The notes below the pieces were generated by a model. The model did no database searches, had not been told where the DNA came from, and worked only from the letters and a program-made list of their open reading frames with translations. A stretch of DNA of 37,759 nt from DAISWL01 sp036826375 (GTDB lineage: Bacteria; Patescibacteriota; Saccharimonadia; Saccharimonadales; HK-STAS-PATE-42): assembly GCA_036826375.1 (NCBI GenBank), contig DAISWL010000007.1:1-37759 (forward strand). The letters are read 5' to 3'. The position numbers and the translations under genes were made by a program. This document shows, in pieces, positions 15,771 to 24,793 of this stretch. Within the stretch, counting starts at the first letter, position 1, and every line of letters starts with the position of its first letter.

Positions 15771-15866
15771 ATTCCGCCTAAAATCCCACGAGCGATTTCG
15801 CTGCCAATTCTAGTTCCGATGCTGCCTAAAATATTACCAACCATTCTTTCAGTGGGTGATTTTCTG
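15771..15866 (-). pseudogene. Copied 3' fragment of the HerA-like ATPase gene
   Basis: About 95 bp match 19815-19909, the last codons of the HerA/DUF853 gene, with a single mismatch (15800 versus 19844). In the same minus-strand orientation it would encode the tail KSPTERMVGNILGSIG and onward. It has no start and no upstream domain, so it is a detached, probably recent, duplicate. The rest of the interval up to 15962 shows nothing recognisable. Confidence 0.9.
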
Positions 15867-15962
15867 GTGATTCTTTAGTCTAAGTTATAATAAAGTCTAT
15901 TTATAAAAAACCTAACTCAGTGTATGAATCGGCCGTTTTGTGGTTGTGTCGGCGAGTTTATC

Positions 15963-17261
15963 TTAATTAAGCTTGAACTTATAGCCAGTTTCATCGAAAA
16001 GGTTATCTCTGTCTTTATAGCCCAATTTAATCAACTTATGCATCAGGCCTTTTTTAGCGAAAATATCTTCCAACCTTTCAACGCTGAATTTATTAGAAAA
16101 ATCAGTTTTTTTAATAAATAGGGTAATTTTGTCTCCAGATATTTTAAAATCTCTTTCGCCGATTTTCTCTACGCTCCAGGCATCTTGCATTTTATGTGAG
16201 CTTAAGCTTAATGTAGGAACATCTTGATCTTGATCGCTTTTCATGTCATCCTCTACCTGAGCTTCTTCTAGTGCCTTGTTCTCTGAAACTTTATCGGCTA
16301 GCAAAATTACAAGTTGCTCTAAGTTCTTGTGGCTAGTCGAGCTTATATCCATTACGCCCTCAATACCCATATTAGATAACTCTTCTTTTTGATATTCTAA
16401 CCACTGGCTATCTACTAAATCGGTTTTGGTTAACACAACTATTCTTGGTTTCAGGCTTAAATCTAAACCAGAATAATTATTAAGCTCTCCATTTATAACC
16501 TGGTAATCCTTAACTATATTGTCAGAAGTGGAATCTATTAAATGCAGAAGAACGGATGTACGCTCAATATGTTTTAGAAACTCATCACCCAGCCCTTTTC
16601 CAAGATGAGCACCTTCTATCAACCCTGGAATATCGGCTACAGCCATACCGTCACCGTTTTTAAGTTTAACTATCCCTATGTTAGGTTTAAGAGTAGTGAA
16701 CTGATAATCGGCGATTTCTGGCCTTGCATTTGTGATAACCGAAAGAAGTGTTGATTTACCGGCATTAGGCAATCCAACTAATCCCACATCGGCAATAGTT
16801 TTTAGCTCTAACCGAATTTCAAGCTCTTGACCTGGTTCTCCTTTTTCTGCGACTCTGGGCGCTTGGCGAGTAGAGCTTTTAAAATGAGCATTACCGAATC
16901 CGCCTTCTCCGCCTCTTGCAATAATTTCCTGTTGACCCTTAAGTTTAATATCGGCTATTAGATCGGTTCTATCGTATACCTGAGTTCCGAGTGGGACATA
17001 AACTATTTTGTTGTCGCCATTTTTACCGTGTTGGTTGCGTCTGAATCCATCGCCACCATCTTCTGCTTTAATCTGATGTTGTTGTTTTAAATCTAGTAAA
17101 GTTGAGATGTTATTATCTCCGATAAAGATAATTGATCCACCGTCGCCACCATCGCCACCATCAGGCCCGCCCTTATCAATATACTTTTCTTTCCTAAAAC
17201 TAACCATGCCTCGGCCGCCATCACCACCTTTGAGTTTAATAATCGCTCTATCTATAAACAT
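15963..17261 (-). CDS. obg: GTPase Obg
   Basis: A 432-residue Obg/CgtA GTPase involved in 50S subunit maturation. The glycine-rich Obg fold occupies about 1-158. The G domain has G1 GLPNAGKST, G2 TTLKPNIG, G3 DIPGLIEGA, G4 TKTD and G5 SSTS. A C-terminal OCT domain (about 360-432) completes the protein. The start at 17261 is supported by an extended -10 (TGTTATAAT on the minus strand, 17274-17269) that ends 7 nt upstream, again suggesting a leaderless mRNA. Length and domain order are normal. Confidence 0.97.
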   Translation of the reverse strand: MFIDRAIIKLKGGDGGRGMVSFRKEKYIDKGGPDGGDGGDGGSIIFIGDNNISTLLDLKQQHQIKAEDGGDGFRRNQHGKNGDNKIVYVPLGTQVYDRTDLIADIKLKGQQEIIARGGEGGFGNAHFKSSTRQAPRVAEKGEPGQELEIRLELKTIADVGLVGLPNAGKSTLLSVITNARPEIADYQFTTLKPNIGIVKLKNGDGMAVADIPGLIEGAHLGKGLGDEFLKHIERTSVLLHLIDSTSDNIVKDYQVINGELNNYSGLDLSLKPRIVVLTKTDLVDSQWLEYQKEELSNMGIEGVMDISSTSHKNLEQLVILLADKVSENKALEEAQVEDDMKSDQDQDVPTLSLSSHKMQDAWSVEKIGERDFKISGDKITLFIKKTDFSNKFSVERLEDIFAKKGLMHKLIKLGYKDRDNLFDETGYKFKLN

Positions 17262-17268
17262 TGTATAG

Positions 17269-17274
17269 ATTATA
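17269..17274 (-). promoter_or_regulatory. Extended -10 box of obg
   Basis: TATAAT preceded by TGT on the minus strand, ending 7 nt before the obg ATG. Confidence 0.55.
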
Positions 17275-17335
17275 ACACAATATATGTGTTTCTAATTCAA
17301 GCTAACGCTCACGCCCTTACTAAATGCAGATTAAA

Positions 17336-17995
17336 CTAAACTGTAGGCTTATATTCTGCGGTATCTATCCTAGAACCTCCATCTGAATCATTAATATTAC
17401 AAGTAATAATGAAATGTTCAGGCTTAGTAGTGTGGTAGTCAAATCTTTCACCCTTTTTAGTGAAGTCTGAGTAATTAATAATCTGCTCTGGTGCTAGTGA
17501 GCTTATTTTGTATGTATACCCGCTAGATATTATTCCTGCGTTTATCTTAACTTCACATCCTGTTATAGATGGGGCGTTTGGCGCAGTTGTTATTTGCATT
17601 TGAGAGGTTGAAGCCCCTACAGTAACTAATGATTGCAGGCTTGGCCTGCTGATAGCATTTTGTGAAACTTTATCTTCAGCAGCCTTTTTAGCGACTGCAT
17701 CCGCTTCTGTCTGTTTTTTAGCCTCCTCAGCGGCTTTGCTAACTGTTGTGTTGGTGTCTGCAGTGTTTATTTGAGTACTAGAAGATACGGATATGGCAAA
17801 TATAAAAAATAGTATCAAGGAACCCATACCAGACAAAACGATGCTGGTTATTGCCAAGCCTTTGCTTTGTTTCTTTGCTAGGGCAATGATTCCTAAAATT
17901 AAGCCTGCCGGGGCAAATAGAAAGCTAAATACTAAAGATAGTATTGCTAATGTGTTATTGCCTTGCTGAGGGGCTTTATTTGAGTTTGCATCCAT
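17336..17995 (-). CDS. DUF4190-type membrane-anchored protein
   Basis: 219 residues. The N-terminal region has two membrane helices separated by a short basic loop (LAILSLVFSFLFAPAGLILGIIALAKKQSKG, then LAITSIVLSGMGSLILFFIFAI), the DUF4190 pattern. An Ala/Lys/Glu-rich linker leads to an outer domain of about 90 residues with two cysteines (GCEVKI and ITCNI). The start is ATG 17995, with a strong GGAGGT 8 nt upstream. A structured leader with an intrinsic terminator (18055-18073) lies about 60 nt before the start, so expression may be controlled by attenuation. Function is unknown. Confidence 0.75.
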   Translation of the reverse strand: MDANSNKAPQQGNNTLAILSLVFSFLFAPAGLILGIIALAKKQSKGLAITSIVLSGMGSLILFFIFAISVSSSTQINTADTNTTVSKAAEEAKKQTEADAVAKKAAEDKVSQNAISRPSLQSLVTVGASTSQMQITTAPNAPSITGCEVKINAGIISSGYTYKISSLAPEQIINYSDFTKKGERFDYHTTKPEHFIITCNINDSDGGSRIDTAEYKPTV

Positions 17996-18047
17996 AAATA
18001 GATACCTCCATTTGTTTAATTGTTTAGTGTTTAGTAGGTATCTGTAA

Positions 18048-18073
18048 CTAAAAAGGACACCCACTTGGTGTCC
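18048..18073 (-). terminator. Intrinsic terminator upstream of the DUF4190 gene
   Basis: On the minus strand, GGACACC (18073-18067), loop AAGTG, GGTGTCC (18061-18055), then TTTTT. It ends transcription from the L,D-transpeptidase side or serves as part of an attenuator. Confidence 0.75.
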
Positions 18074-18183
18074 AAACCAACAAAAGTACTCTTTAAAGCT
18101 TACTTAAGTTTAGTGAGTGCCCTTAAAATAACTTCAAAGAGCAACTAACTTAGCTTAAAATAAGCTAATTATTGGTTTGGACC
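18050..18183 (-). ncRNA. Candidate structured leader or small RNA with terminator
   Basis: Read on the minus strand, an 11-bp perfect long-range stem (18182-18172 with 18080-18070; GTCCAAACCAA on one side) encloses a hairpin (TTAGCTTA/TAAGCTAA, 18168-18150) and a CTCTTT/AAAGAG pairing. It ends in a 7-bp terminator hairpin, GGACACC/GGTGTCC (18073-18055), with five U. The terminator's 5' arm shares bases 18070-18073 with the long stem, so the two folds compete. This could be a cis attenuator or riboswitch for the DUF4190 gene or a free small RNA. No known riboswitch class was recognised. Confidence 0.5.
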
Positions 18184-18223
18184 TTTTTATTTTAATACAA
18201 AGGTTAAGATAATGCTGTTCAGC

Positions 18224-19639
18224 TTACTGCCTTACGATAACTGGTGTTCCGATACTATCCCAGTTGTAGATCCATTCGGCATCAGAGTTATTGATTCCCA
18301 CACAGCCGTGGGAGCTATTTTTAACACCAAAGTTATTATGCCAATAAACGCCGTGAATGCCGTAATCTTTATAAAAATATGAAATCCATTCTACATTAGG
18401 AACTTCGTATAGAGGATTTTCCGCGCTTCCGTCTCCGCCCTTCATAGTTTGCGACCTGACTTTTGCGTAAACTTTATAATTTCCGGTTACAGTTGGGAAC
18501 CTGGTGGCACCTGACGAAATTGCGAACGTTCTAACTGCGTTACTGCCCTCATAAGCTACCATCTTAAACTCTGAAAGATCTACATACAGCCATCTATTAC
18601 TTTCGGTGGCATAGTTTTTACTTTGTTTGGGCTCTGTATCAAGCATAATATCTATGTTAGCGGGTTGATACCCACTAAGCGCTTCACTGATTTGCTGCTG
18701 ATAGCGCTCGGGGTTGTTAACTTTAACACCATCCGAACCGGGGGTAATCACTATATTGTAGCCAGCCCCGGAAATTACCTCCTCCGACTTAGGCTCTTTT
18801 TTTAGACTATCTATTAAGCTAACAGAATAATCGCTAATAGACTGGGTATCTATTGATGGATTCTCTAGATAATGGATCTGATCCTCTTGCTTTAATTTTA
18901 TCCACTCAGCTTTTTGTGACGGGGTGGGAGATATGGTTTTATTCCCAGCCGTAATAACTACCTGGTTCGTTATGTATTTATTCGCTTCAAGATTAAGGGC
19001 CTCAAGATCTTTAGAATCTATCTCTGGTCGTACTTCCTCTTCTACCAAGTCTATATTATTTAAGTTGCTGATGTTTTGAGAACTAATATTCTCTATTATT
19101 TTATCTACATTTATGCCTACTCCATTGCTTTCTGGGGCTATAGTCATTTTTTGCTGGCTATCATCGAAAGTTATCTCAGCATTTTTGGGTGGCTCAGATT
19201 GGCCAAATTTAGATATTACGTAGTTTTGCATATCTTGTTTACTAACGCTATAGACGGGCTGGATATTAACATTGCGCCAGAAGAAAATAACATCCCATAT
19301 ATCAACTCGGTGTGCATTGTACGCGGAATCAAAACTAGCTCGGTAGTCATATTTTATACCAGCTTCTTTGTATAATACTTCTTCTGTCTGGCCGTTGAAG
19401 TTTAGTTTGAAGCTTTTTTTATTGTAATTATCCTCTAGTTTATTGGTAAATTCTTGATAATTGTATCCACCGATTTGAGATCCAGAAATACTAGTACTAG
19501 GCATTATCTGATTAGAGCTCATTACTCTAATAACTAAATTGGGCCCAAAAGTTATAAACAGAAATAATAAAATCGACAAAGAAGAAAATGCGCCAACTTT
19601 GTGACGTTTTACGAATTGTTTAATATTTGTTTGGCTCAT
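18224..19639 (-). CDS. L,D-transpeptidase (YkuD) with one membrane anchor
   Basis: A 471-residue peptidoglycan cross-linking enzyme. A basic N-terminus and one membrane helix (about 17-37) anchor it outside. The middle (about 45-310) contains repeated putative peptidoglycan-binding-type segments, including EEVISGAGYNIVITPGSDGVKV. The C-terminal YkuD domain (about 340-471) has the catalytic motif HGVYWHNNFG...SSHGCVGI, in which the cysteine is the nucleophile. It forms 3-3 cross-links or attaches proteins to the wall. The start ATG at 19639 is the only sensible one before the anchor. The preceding 160 bp (19640-19801) hold no gene. Confidence 0.92.
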   Translation of the reverse strand: MSQTNIKQFVKRHKVGAFSSLSILLFLFITFGPNLVIRVMSSNQIMPSTSISGSQIGGYNYQEFTNKLEDNYNKKSFKLNFNGQTEEVLYKEAGIKYDYRASFDSAYNAHRVDIWDVIFFWRNVNIQPVYSVSKQDMQNYVISKFGQSEPPKNAEITFDDSQQKMTIAPESNGVGINVDKIIENISSQNISNLNNIDLVEEEVRPEIDSKDLEALNLEANKYITNQVVITAGNKTISPTPSQKAEWIKLKQEDQIHYLENPSIDTQSISDYSVSLIDSLKKEPKSEEVISGAGYNIVITPGSDGVKVNNPERYQQQISEALSGYQPANIDIMLDTEPKQSKNYATESNRWLYVDLSEFKMVAYEGSNAVRTFAISSGATRFPTVTGNYKVYAKVRSQTMKGGDGSAENPLYEVPNVEWISYFYKDYGIHGVYWHNNFGVKNSSHGCVGINNSDAEWIYNWDSIGTPVIVRQ

Positions 19640-19801
19640 GATTTAGTTTTAATTCTGCTTCACTATTTTCTAGATATTAGCATTTTAATATAATAAAGTA
19701 AAGTTAAGTTTATGATAATTTAGAATCCGTATCAAGTTCAAGAATTTACAGAGCACAGTTGGCTATAATTTAGCTATATTTATGTATCTTGACCTATAGC
19801 T

Positions 19802-21289
19802 CTAAAGCTTTTTGATTCCGCCTAAAATCCCACGAGCGATTTCACTGCCAATTCTAGTTCCGATGCTGCCTAAAATATTACCAACCATTCTTTCAGTGGG
19901 TGATTTTCTAGTACTCTTTCTAGCAGCTGGTTCAGCTTTCTGAGCTTCTTTCATCTGCTTTTCGGCTTGCTTAGCTTCTTCAGCTTGCTGTTTTAAGATG
20001 TCTTGTTCAGATTTTATGCTAGCCAACTTTTCTTCAGCGCTGAGTTGATTGACTACATCTTTATATTTTAAGTTTAAGGGGCTGGCAGTAAGAACGGCTT
20101 GGCGTTCGGGGGCATCTAATGGCCCGATTTGGCTGGCGGGTGGCAAAATGTAAACTCGCTCAACTACTGATGGCGCACCCTTCCCATCTAAACAACTAAC
20201 TAAAGCTTCGCCAACCTCTAATTGGGTGATGACCTCTTCAGTGTTAAGCTTAGGGTTAGTTCTAAAAGCGCTGGCAGCAGCTTTAACGGCTTTTTGTTCC
20301 ATCGGGGTGTAAGCTCTAAGAGCGTGCTGAATTCTATTGCCAAGTTGAGCTAGCACACTTTCAGGGATATCTAGCGGGTTCTGAGTGACAAAATAGATTC
20401 CAACTCCCTTACTCCGAATAAGCTTAACAACTTGCTCTACCTTATCGGTTAAAGTTTTTGGCGCTCCTTCAAAAAGCAGGTGGGCCTCATCAAAAAAGAA
20501 GACGAGTTTAGGCTTATCCATATCTCCAACTTCAGGAAGCTGTTCAAACAGCTCACTCATCACCCATAGTAAAAATGTGGCGTAAACTTTAGGGCTACCC
20601 ATAAGCTTGGTGGCATCTAGTAAATTAATCACTCCGTTTCCGCTAGTATCGGTTCTGATTAAATCAGCTAACTGAACCTCGGGTTGGCCAAAAAATTTAG
20701 CTCCACCCTGGTTTTCTAACACAAGTAAAGATCTCTGAATTGCACCAACGCTAGTAGCACTAACTGCTCCGTATTTGGCATTAAATTCCCCCGCATTTTC
20801 AGCGATATAAGCTAGCAAAGCTCTTAAATCTGCTAAATCAATTAATAATAATTGTTGGTCATCGGCAACCTTAAAAGCAACGTTCAACACGCCTTCCTGA
20901 ACCTCATTTAAGTTTAGTAGTTGGCTTAAAAGTAGAGGTCCCATCTCACTAATAGTGCTTCTTAGCGGATTACCAGTTTCGCCAAAAACATCCCAAAATT
21001 CTACTGGGTTAGGGTGCGATGCTGGAGCTTCAATCTCCCTAGTTTTTAAAATTTCGGCAATTTTTGGGCTTAAGTTACCGGCCTTTAAAATTCCACTTAA
21101 ATCACCCTTAATATCGGCAGCAATAACCGGAACCCCCATGCCGCTAAATTTTTCCGCCAAGGTTTGAAGAGTTACGGTTTTACCAGTACCGGTTGCTCCG
21201 GTGATAACTCCATGACGGTTGGCAAATTTTCCAATTATTTTGGCCTCAGTATTTTTATTCTTTCCGAACACTAAATTTAAATCATCCAC
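19802..21289 (-). CDS. HerA-like/DUF853 ATPase
   Basis: A 495-residue P-loop ATPase of the HerA/FtsK superfamily annotated as DUF853. Walker A is GATGTGKT at residues 31-38 and Walker B is KLVFFFDEAHLLF. An arginine-finger-like RSKGVGIYFVTQNPLDIPE segment follows. The C-terminus has a coiled-coil, Gln/Lys/Glu-rich stretch, then the Gly-rich tail GNILGSIGTRIGSEIARGILGG, of which the 3' DNA is duplicated at 15771-15866. The family's role is not firmly known; DNA pumping or helicase activity is likely. An AAAAGGGG sequence lies upstream, and the gene is divergent from nadD. Confidence 0.9.
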   Translation of the reverse strand: MDDLNLVFGKNKNTEAKIIGKFANRHGVITGATGTGKTVTLQTLAEKFSGMGVPVIAADIKGDLSGILKAGNLSPKIAEILKTREIEAPASHPNPVEFWDVFGETGNPLRSTISEMGPLLLSQLLNLNEVQEGVLNVAFKVADDQQLLLIDLADLRALLAYIAENAGEFNAKYGAVSATSVGAIQRSLLVLENQGGAKFFGQPEVQLADLIRTDTSGNGVINLLDATKLMGSPKVYATFLLWVMSELFEQLPEVGDMDKPKLVFFFDEAHLLFEGAPKTLTDKVEQVVKLIRSKGVGIYFVTQNPLDIPESVLAQLGNRIQHALRAYTPMEQKAVKAAASAFRTNPKLNTEEVITQLEVGEALVSCLDGKGAPSVVERVYILPPASQIGPLDAPERQAVLTASPLNLKYKDVVNQLSAEEKLASIKSEQDILKQQAEEAKQAEKQMKEAQKAEPAARKSTRKSPTERMVGNILGSIGTRIGSEIARGILGGIKKL

Positions 21290-21321
21290 GGTTGAACCCC
21301 TTTTCTTTTATCTATAAAGAT

Positions 21322-21327
21322 TATACC
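21322..21327 (+). promoter_or_regulatory. -10 region between the divergent herA-like gene and nadD
   Basis: TATACC (21322-21327) ends 10 nt before the nadD ATG. Overlapping it, TATAAT on the minus strand would serve the divergent HerA-like gene. Confidence 0.4.
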
Positions 21328-21337
21328 ATTAAGCTTA

Positions 21338-21850
21338 ATGAAAGAACTCCCAATCGGCGTAATTAGCGGTACTTTCGACCCGGTTCACAGCGGGCATATT
21401 GCTCTGGCAGAGGCCGCCATCAAAAAGTTTTCGCTATGCAAAATCTATTTTTTACCAGAACCAGAACCCAGAGGTAAAAAACCCGTAGCAACTCTAATTC
21501 AGCGCAAAAAGATGCTAAGCTTAGCGACATCTTATAACCCTAAATTTAAACTACTAAACTTAAGTTCGCAAACTTTTTCAGTTAGCGATTTTGAAGAGCT
21601 GAAATCTATTTTTCCAAACAAAAAAATTTATTTAATTTTCGGCAGCGATGCATACTCAAAATCAAAAGCGTGGTTCAAACCAGAATATAGTGAAACTTAT
21701 AACATCTACCCAGAAGGTTTTGAAAGGGATGAAATAGCAAAAGGGGTCAGTTCCGGCAAAGTCAAGCTTGATATAAAAAACGGTAATTACAATCAGATGC
21801 CAAATTCCGTATCAAACTACATTAAGCTTAACAGCCTTTATTCTAATTAA
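21338..21850 (+). CDS. nadD: Nicotinate-nucleotide adenylyltransferase (NadD)
   Basis: A 170-residue nucleotidyltransferase that makes deamido-NAD from nicotinate mononucleotide and ATP. The N-terminal motif GTFDPVHSGH is present, as is the YLIFGSDA substrate segment. The C-terminal ISSTxIR-type motif is diverged (VSSGKVK), followed by the family's VSNYI ending. It is a little shorter than E. coli NadD (213 residues). A related nucleotidyltransferase activity cannot be excluded. Its 3' end overlaps the convergent gene at 21843 by 8 bp. Confidence 0.82.
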   Translation: MKELPIGVISGTFDPVHSGHIALAEAAIKKFSLCKIYFLPEPEPRGKKPVATLIQRKKMLSLATSYNPKFKLLNLSSQTFSVSDFEELKSIFPNKKIYLIFGSDAYSKSKAWFKPEYSETYNIYPEGFERDEIAKGVSSGKVKLDIKNGNYNQMPNSVSNYIKLNSLYSN

Positions 21851-22439
21851 GTTTAATGCCACTCATGAATTTATTGTAATCGGGGAACTGACGCTTAAAA
21901 AGAGCTTCAATATCATTCACGTAGCCATCATATGTACCGTAACGAGTATCATCACAAAAAGCCGTCCATGCTGTATGTAAAATTTCAGAACCATCAACAA
22001 TCTCTACTCTGTAATGCTTTTGAGCGGGACATGCGTAGTTTTCGTCTGTTTTTCTGTTTTCTACTTTCGTCTCGAATAAACCTTCGCTATCTACAGCTGC
22101 AAAGAAGGCATCATATGCGGTCTGATTATTACTTAAGTTATCCTCTTTTTCGACTTCATTATTATAGGTTTTAGTTACCCTTATATTTCGGGCATAAGGG
22201 GATACCGTCATCTCTAGTGTTTTATATTTCTCATCTGCTTTTACTCCTCCTGAAATACTAAATTTCAAGGTTTTCCCACGAGCCTTATCTTTATCGAAAC
22301 TAGAAGAAGAGTTAATTCCGTTCTTGGGGGTATCAACTTTTTTACCATCGCCCCTCACAGCCACTATAATTATAAAAATAATTACCAAGAATATTACAAA
22401 TGCTACTATCCCGAATACAAAGTTAGATCCTGATTTCAT
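21843..22439 (-). CDS. Membrane-anchored protein of unknown function
   Basis: 198 residues: one strongly hydrophobic helix near the N-terminus (about 8-28), then a Ser/Asp/Lys-rich linker and an outer domain of about 140 residues with two cysteines (YACPAQ and AFCDDT) and several aromatic residues. No family was recognised. The start is ATG 22439 (MKSGSNFVF), just before the helix; an earlier in-frame ATG at 22484 would add a second odd hydrophobic stretch. It is divergent from comEC. Confidence 0.72.
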   Translation of the reverse strand: MKSGSNFVFGIVAFVIFLVIIFIIIVAVRGDGKKVDTPKNGINSSSSFDKDKARGKTLKFSISGGVKADEKYKTLEMTVSPYARNIRVTKTYNNEVEKEDNLSNNQTAYDAFFAAVDSEGLFETKVENRKTDENYACPAQKHYRVEIVDGSEILHTAWTAFCDDTRYGTYDGYVNDIEALFKRQFPDYNKFMSGIKLN

Positions 22440-22468
22440 GTTAAGAATAATAACTAAAAAATATCGAT

Positions 22469-22497
22469 TTGTCCAAAATATCATGATGATTCATAAT
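22469..22497 (+). promoter_or_regulatory. Promoter of comEC
   Basis: TTGTCC (22469-22474), 17 bp, CATAAT (22492-22497), 10 nt before ATG 22508, and no Shine-Dalgarno. Confidence 0.45.
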
Positions 22498-22507
22498 CTA
22501 AGTTAAG

Positions 22508-23971
22508 ATGAGCCTTGGAGAATACGTCAATAGCAAATACCTAACCTTAAGACCAATTGCGGTTCTGGCAGGTCTTTCGGGGGGCATCTTTTTGGGCAAA
22601 TACTATTATTTTGAGATTGATGCGGGACAGGCTCTTATAATTGTTGGATTTCTATCCCTGTTCTTCTTGAAAAAATCTAGGCTGGTAATGCTTGGGCTTA
22701 TGTTTACATTAAGTTTAATTTTCGGATTAGTACGTGGCGAAAACTATCATCAAAAGTTAGATTTATACAACCAATTTTATTCTCAAAAAGTTCAAGTTCA
22801 CGGCATTATTACAGATGACCCAACCTACACTGGAGAAAGGGGAGATCTTGAATTTAACCTTGAAAAGCTAGATGTCAAGTTCGATCAGCCCTCAGATCGT
22901 CCAATTAAGATGATCGGCAAGGTTCGCATCCGTACCCAGCAGTTTGTTAGTTTGCATCGTGGCGATGAAATCACTGCTACTGGCAAAATGAGTAAACCCC
23001 TAGGTAATCGTCAGGGTTCAATCTCCTACGCCTCAATCAATAATATTGAAAAGCACTTAAGTTTAATAGAGCGCCTACGCCAATTGTTTTTTAAATCAAT
23101 TTACACTCATCTGCCAGAACCAGAAGCTAGCCTAAGCCTCGGGTTTCTCCTTGGTACCAGAAATTCATTGCCAGATAGTTTCAACGAAAAGCTTAATCGG
23201 ACAGGGTTAACCCATATCGTAGCAGTTTCGGGTTACAACTTAACCATAATAGTAGAGGCCGTTCGGAGGCTAATGGGCAAAAGTTCTCGCAAAAATGTGA
23301 TGCTAGTTTCGCTAAGCTTAATTGGCATCTTTATGCTGTTCACAGGGATGGCGCCGAGTATCGCCAGGGCAGCAATAGTTAGTGTAGTCTCTCTTTTGGC
23401 TTGGTATTATGGGCGCAAAATTAATCCACTAACTGTGATTTTAATTTCTGCAGGAATTACCGCTTACTTAAATCCGCTTTATATTTGGTTAGATTTAGGC
23501 TGGTGGCTTTCAGTTTTAGCCTTCACTGGGGTGCTAATCCTCGCGCCGTTAATTGGCGAGCGCTACTTCCCTAAGCTTAAGGAGCGGCTCATCCCGGCAA
23601 TTTTGATAGAAACTTTTAGCGCTCAGCTTTTAACTCTGCCACTAATACTTTCAGTTTTTGGCCGGCTTTCGATAATCTCGATCCCGGCTAATTTGGTGGT
23701 TGTTCCGTTTATTCCGCTAGCGATGCTGCTTATCTTTTTAACTGGAATAATTGGGATGCTAAACATCGCTCTAGTTAAGTTGTTTGCATTGCTAACTAAC
23801 TCGGTAATGATCCCGATTGTGTGGGCGATAGAACGGCTCTCGCTTCCCGCTTGGGCTCAAACATCAATTAAGCTTAACAACGCCGATATGTTGCTGGCGT
23901 ATTTAGCCATTTTACTTTGGGCTGTAGCGATGATGGCTAAGCTTAATAAGCTCAAAATTGATGAACACTAG
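22508..23971 (+). CDS. comEC: ComEC/Rec2-family DNA-uptake channel
   Basis: A 487-residue polytopic membrane protein for import of single-stranded DNA during natural transformation. The N-terminal part has two or three helices and a soluble OB-like domain (QVHGIITDDPTYTGERGD region, DUF4131). The competence domain follows, with the typical GLTHIVAVSGYNLTII and APSIARAAIVSVV blocks and about eight helices. It lacks the C-terminal metallo-beta-lactamase domain found in Bacillus ComEC, a shorter form known in several bacteria. It supports competence in this lineage, which bears on the iterated motif seen across the window. Confidence 0.93.
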   Translation: MSLGEYVNSKYLTLRPIAVLAGLSGGIFLGKYYYFEIDAGQALIIVGFLSLFFLKKSRLVMLGLMFTLSLIFGLVRGENYHQKLDLYNQFYSQKVQVHGIITDDPTYTGERGDLEFNLEKLDVKFDQPSDRPIKMIGKVRIRTQQFVSLHRGDEITATGKMSKPLGNRQGSISYASINNIEKHLSLIERLRQLFFKSIYTHLPEPEASLSLGFLLGTRNSLPDSFNEKLNRTGLTHIVAVSGYNLTIIVEAVRRLMGKSSRKNVMLVSLSLIGIFMLFTGMAPSIARAAIVSVVSLLAWYYGRKINPLTVILISAGITAYLNPLYIWLDLGWWLSVLAFTGVLILAPLIGERYFPKLKERLIPAILIETFSAQLLTLPLILSVFGRLSIISIPANLVVVPFIPLAMLLIFLTGIIGMLNIALVKLFALLTNSVMIPIVWAIERLSLPAWAQTSIKLNNADMLLAYLAILLWAVAMMAKLNKLKIDEH

Positions 23972-23998
23972 TGAACCGATGATCGTTTCACTTTTTTT
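23970..23998 (+). terminator. Intrinsic terminator after comEC
   Basis: AGTGAA (23970-23975) pairs with TTCACT (23987-23992), with an inner CGAT/ATCG stem, followed by a seven-T run. It begins inside the comEC stop codon. Confidence 0.85.
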
Positions 23999-24066
23999 AT
24001 GTTTTCAACTCTGTTAAACTTAAGTTAATATAATTATCATATTAAGCTTAGGGAAGGAATCTTAAA

Positions 24067-24768
24067 ATGTCAGGACACAGCAAATGGGCAACAATAAAAA
24101 GGCAAAAAGGGGTAAATGATGCTAAGCGTGGAGCAGTTTTCACAAAATTGGGTAATCAGATTGCCATTGCAGCCAGGGGCGGAGCTGATCCGGCCTTAAA
24201 TTCTAACTTGGCGATGGTGATAGAAAAAGCAAAAGCCGCCAATATGCCGGTTGCTAATATTGAGCGGGCAATCAAAAGAGTTGCCGATAAAAGTGCCGCC
24301 CAGCTAGAAGAAGTAGTTTACGAAGCTTACGGCCCGGGCGGAGTTGGCATCATTATTGAAGCTGCTACAGATAACAGAAACCGTACTTTCCCAGAGATCA
24401 AAACAATTTTAAGTAAAAACGGAGGGAACATCGCCGAACCTGGAAGTGTGGCTTTTCAGTTCAGCCGCAAGGGAGTTATTCACATTCAAGATAGCGGGGA
24501 AGATGCCTTGTTGACAATTCTAGATTGTGGCGCCGAAGATGCCGAGGAACACGATGGAGAAATAATCGCCTATACTGAAGCCAAAAATCTGGCCGCAGTC
24601 AGTAATAAATTAAAAGATGCAAACCTTAAGTTTAATAGTGCCGAATTGCAATATGTTCCAAATTCTCAAATCCCAATAGCTGAGGATAAGCAAGAAAAAG
24701 TTCTGAAAGTTCTAGAATTATTGGAAGATCATGATGACGTTTTAAACGTTTATACTAACATGGAATAA
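24067..24768 (+). CDS. yebC: YebC/TACO1-family protein
   Basis: A 233-residue protein with the hallmark N-terminus MSGHSKWATIKRQKG and the full three-domain YebC layout (GANxxVAIIEA-type segment here GPGGVGIIIEAATDNRN, VAFQFSRKG). Older work calls it a transcriptional regulator; newer work points to a role in translating difficult sequences. An AAGGA element upstream serves as ribosome-binding site. It stands alone between the comEC terminator and a toxin-antitoxin operon. Confidence 0.96.
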   Translation: MSGHSKWATIKRQKGVNDAKRGAVFTKLGNQIAIAARGGADPALNSNLAMVIEKAKAANMPVANIERAIKRVADKSAAQLEEVVYEAYGPGGVGIIIEAATDNRNRTFPEIKTILSKNGGNIAEPGSVAFQFSRKGVIHIQDSGEDALLTILDCGAEDAEEHDGEIIAYTEAKNLAAVSNKLKDANLKFNSAELQYVPNSQIPIAEDKQEKVLKVLELLEDHDDVLNVYTNME

Positions 24769-24793
24769 AACATAACGTTGTAAAAATAAAGTG

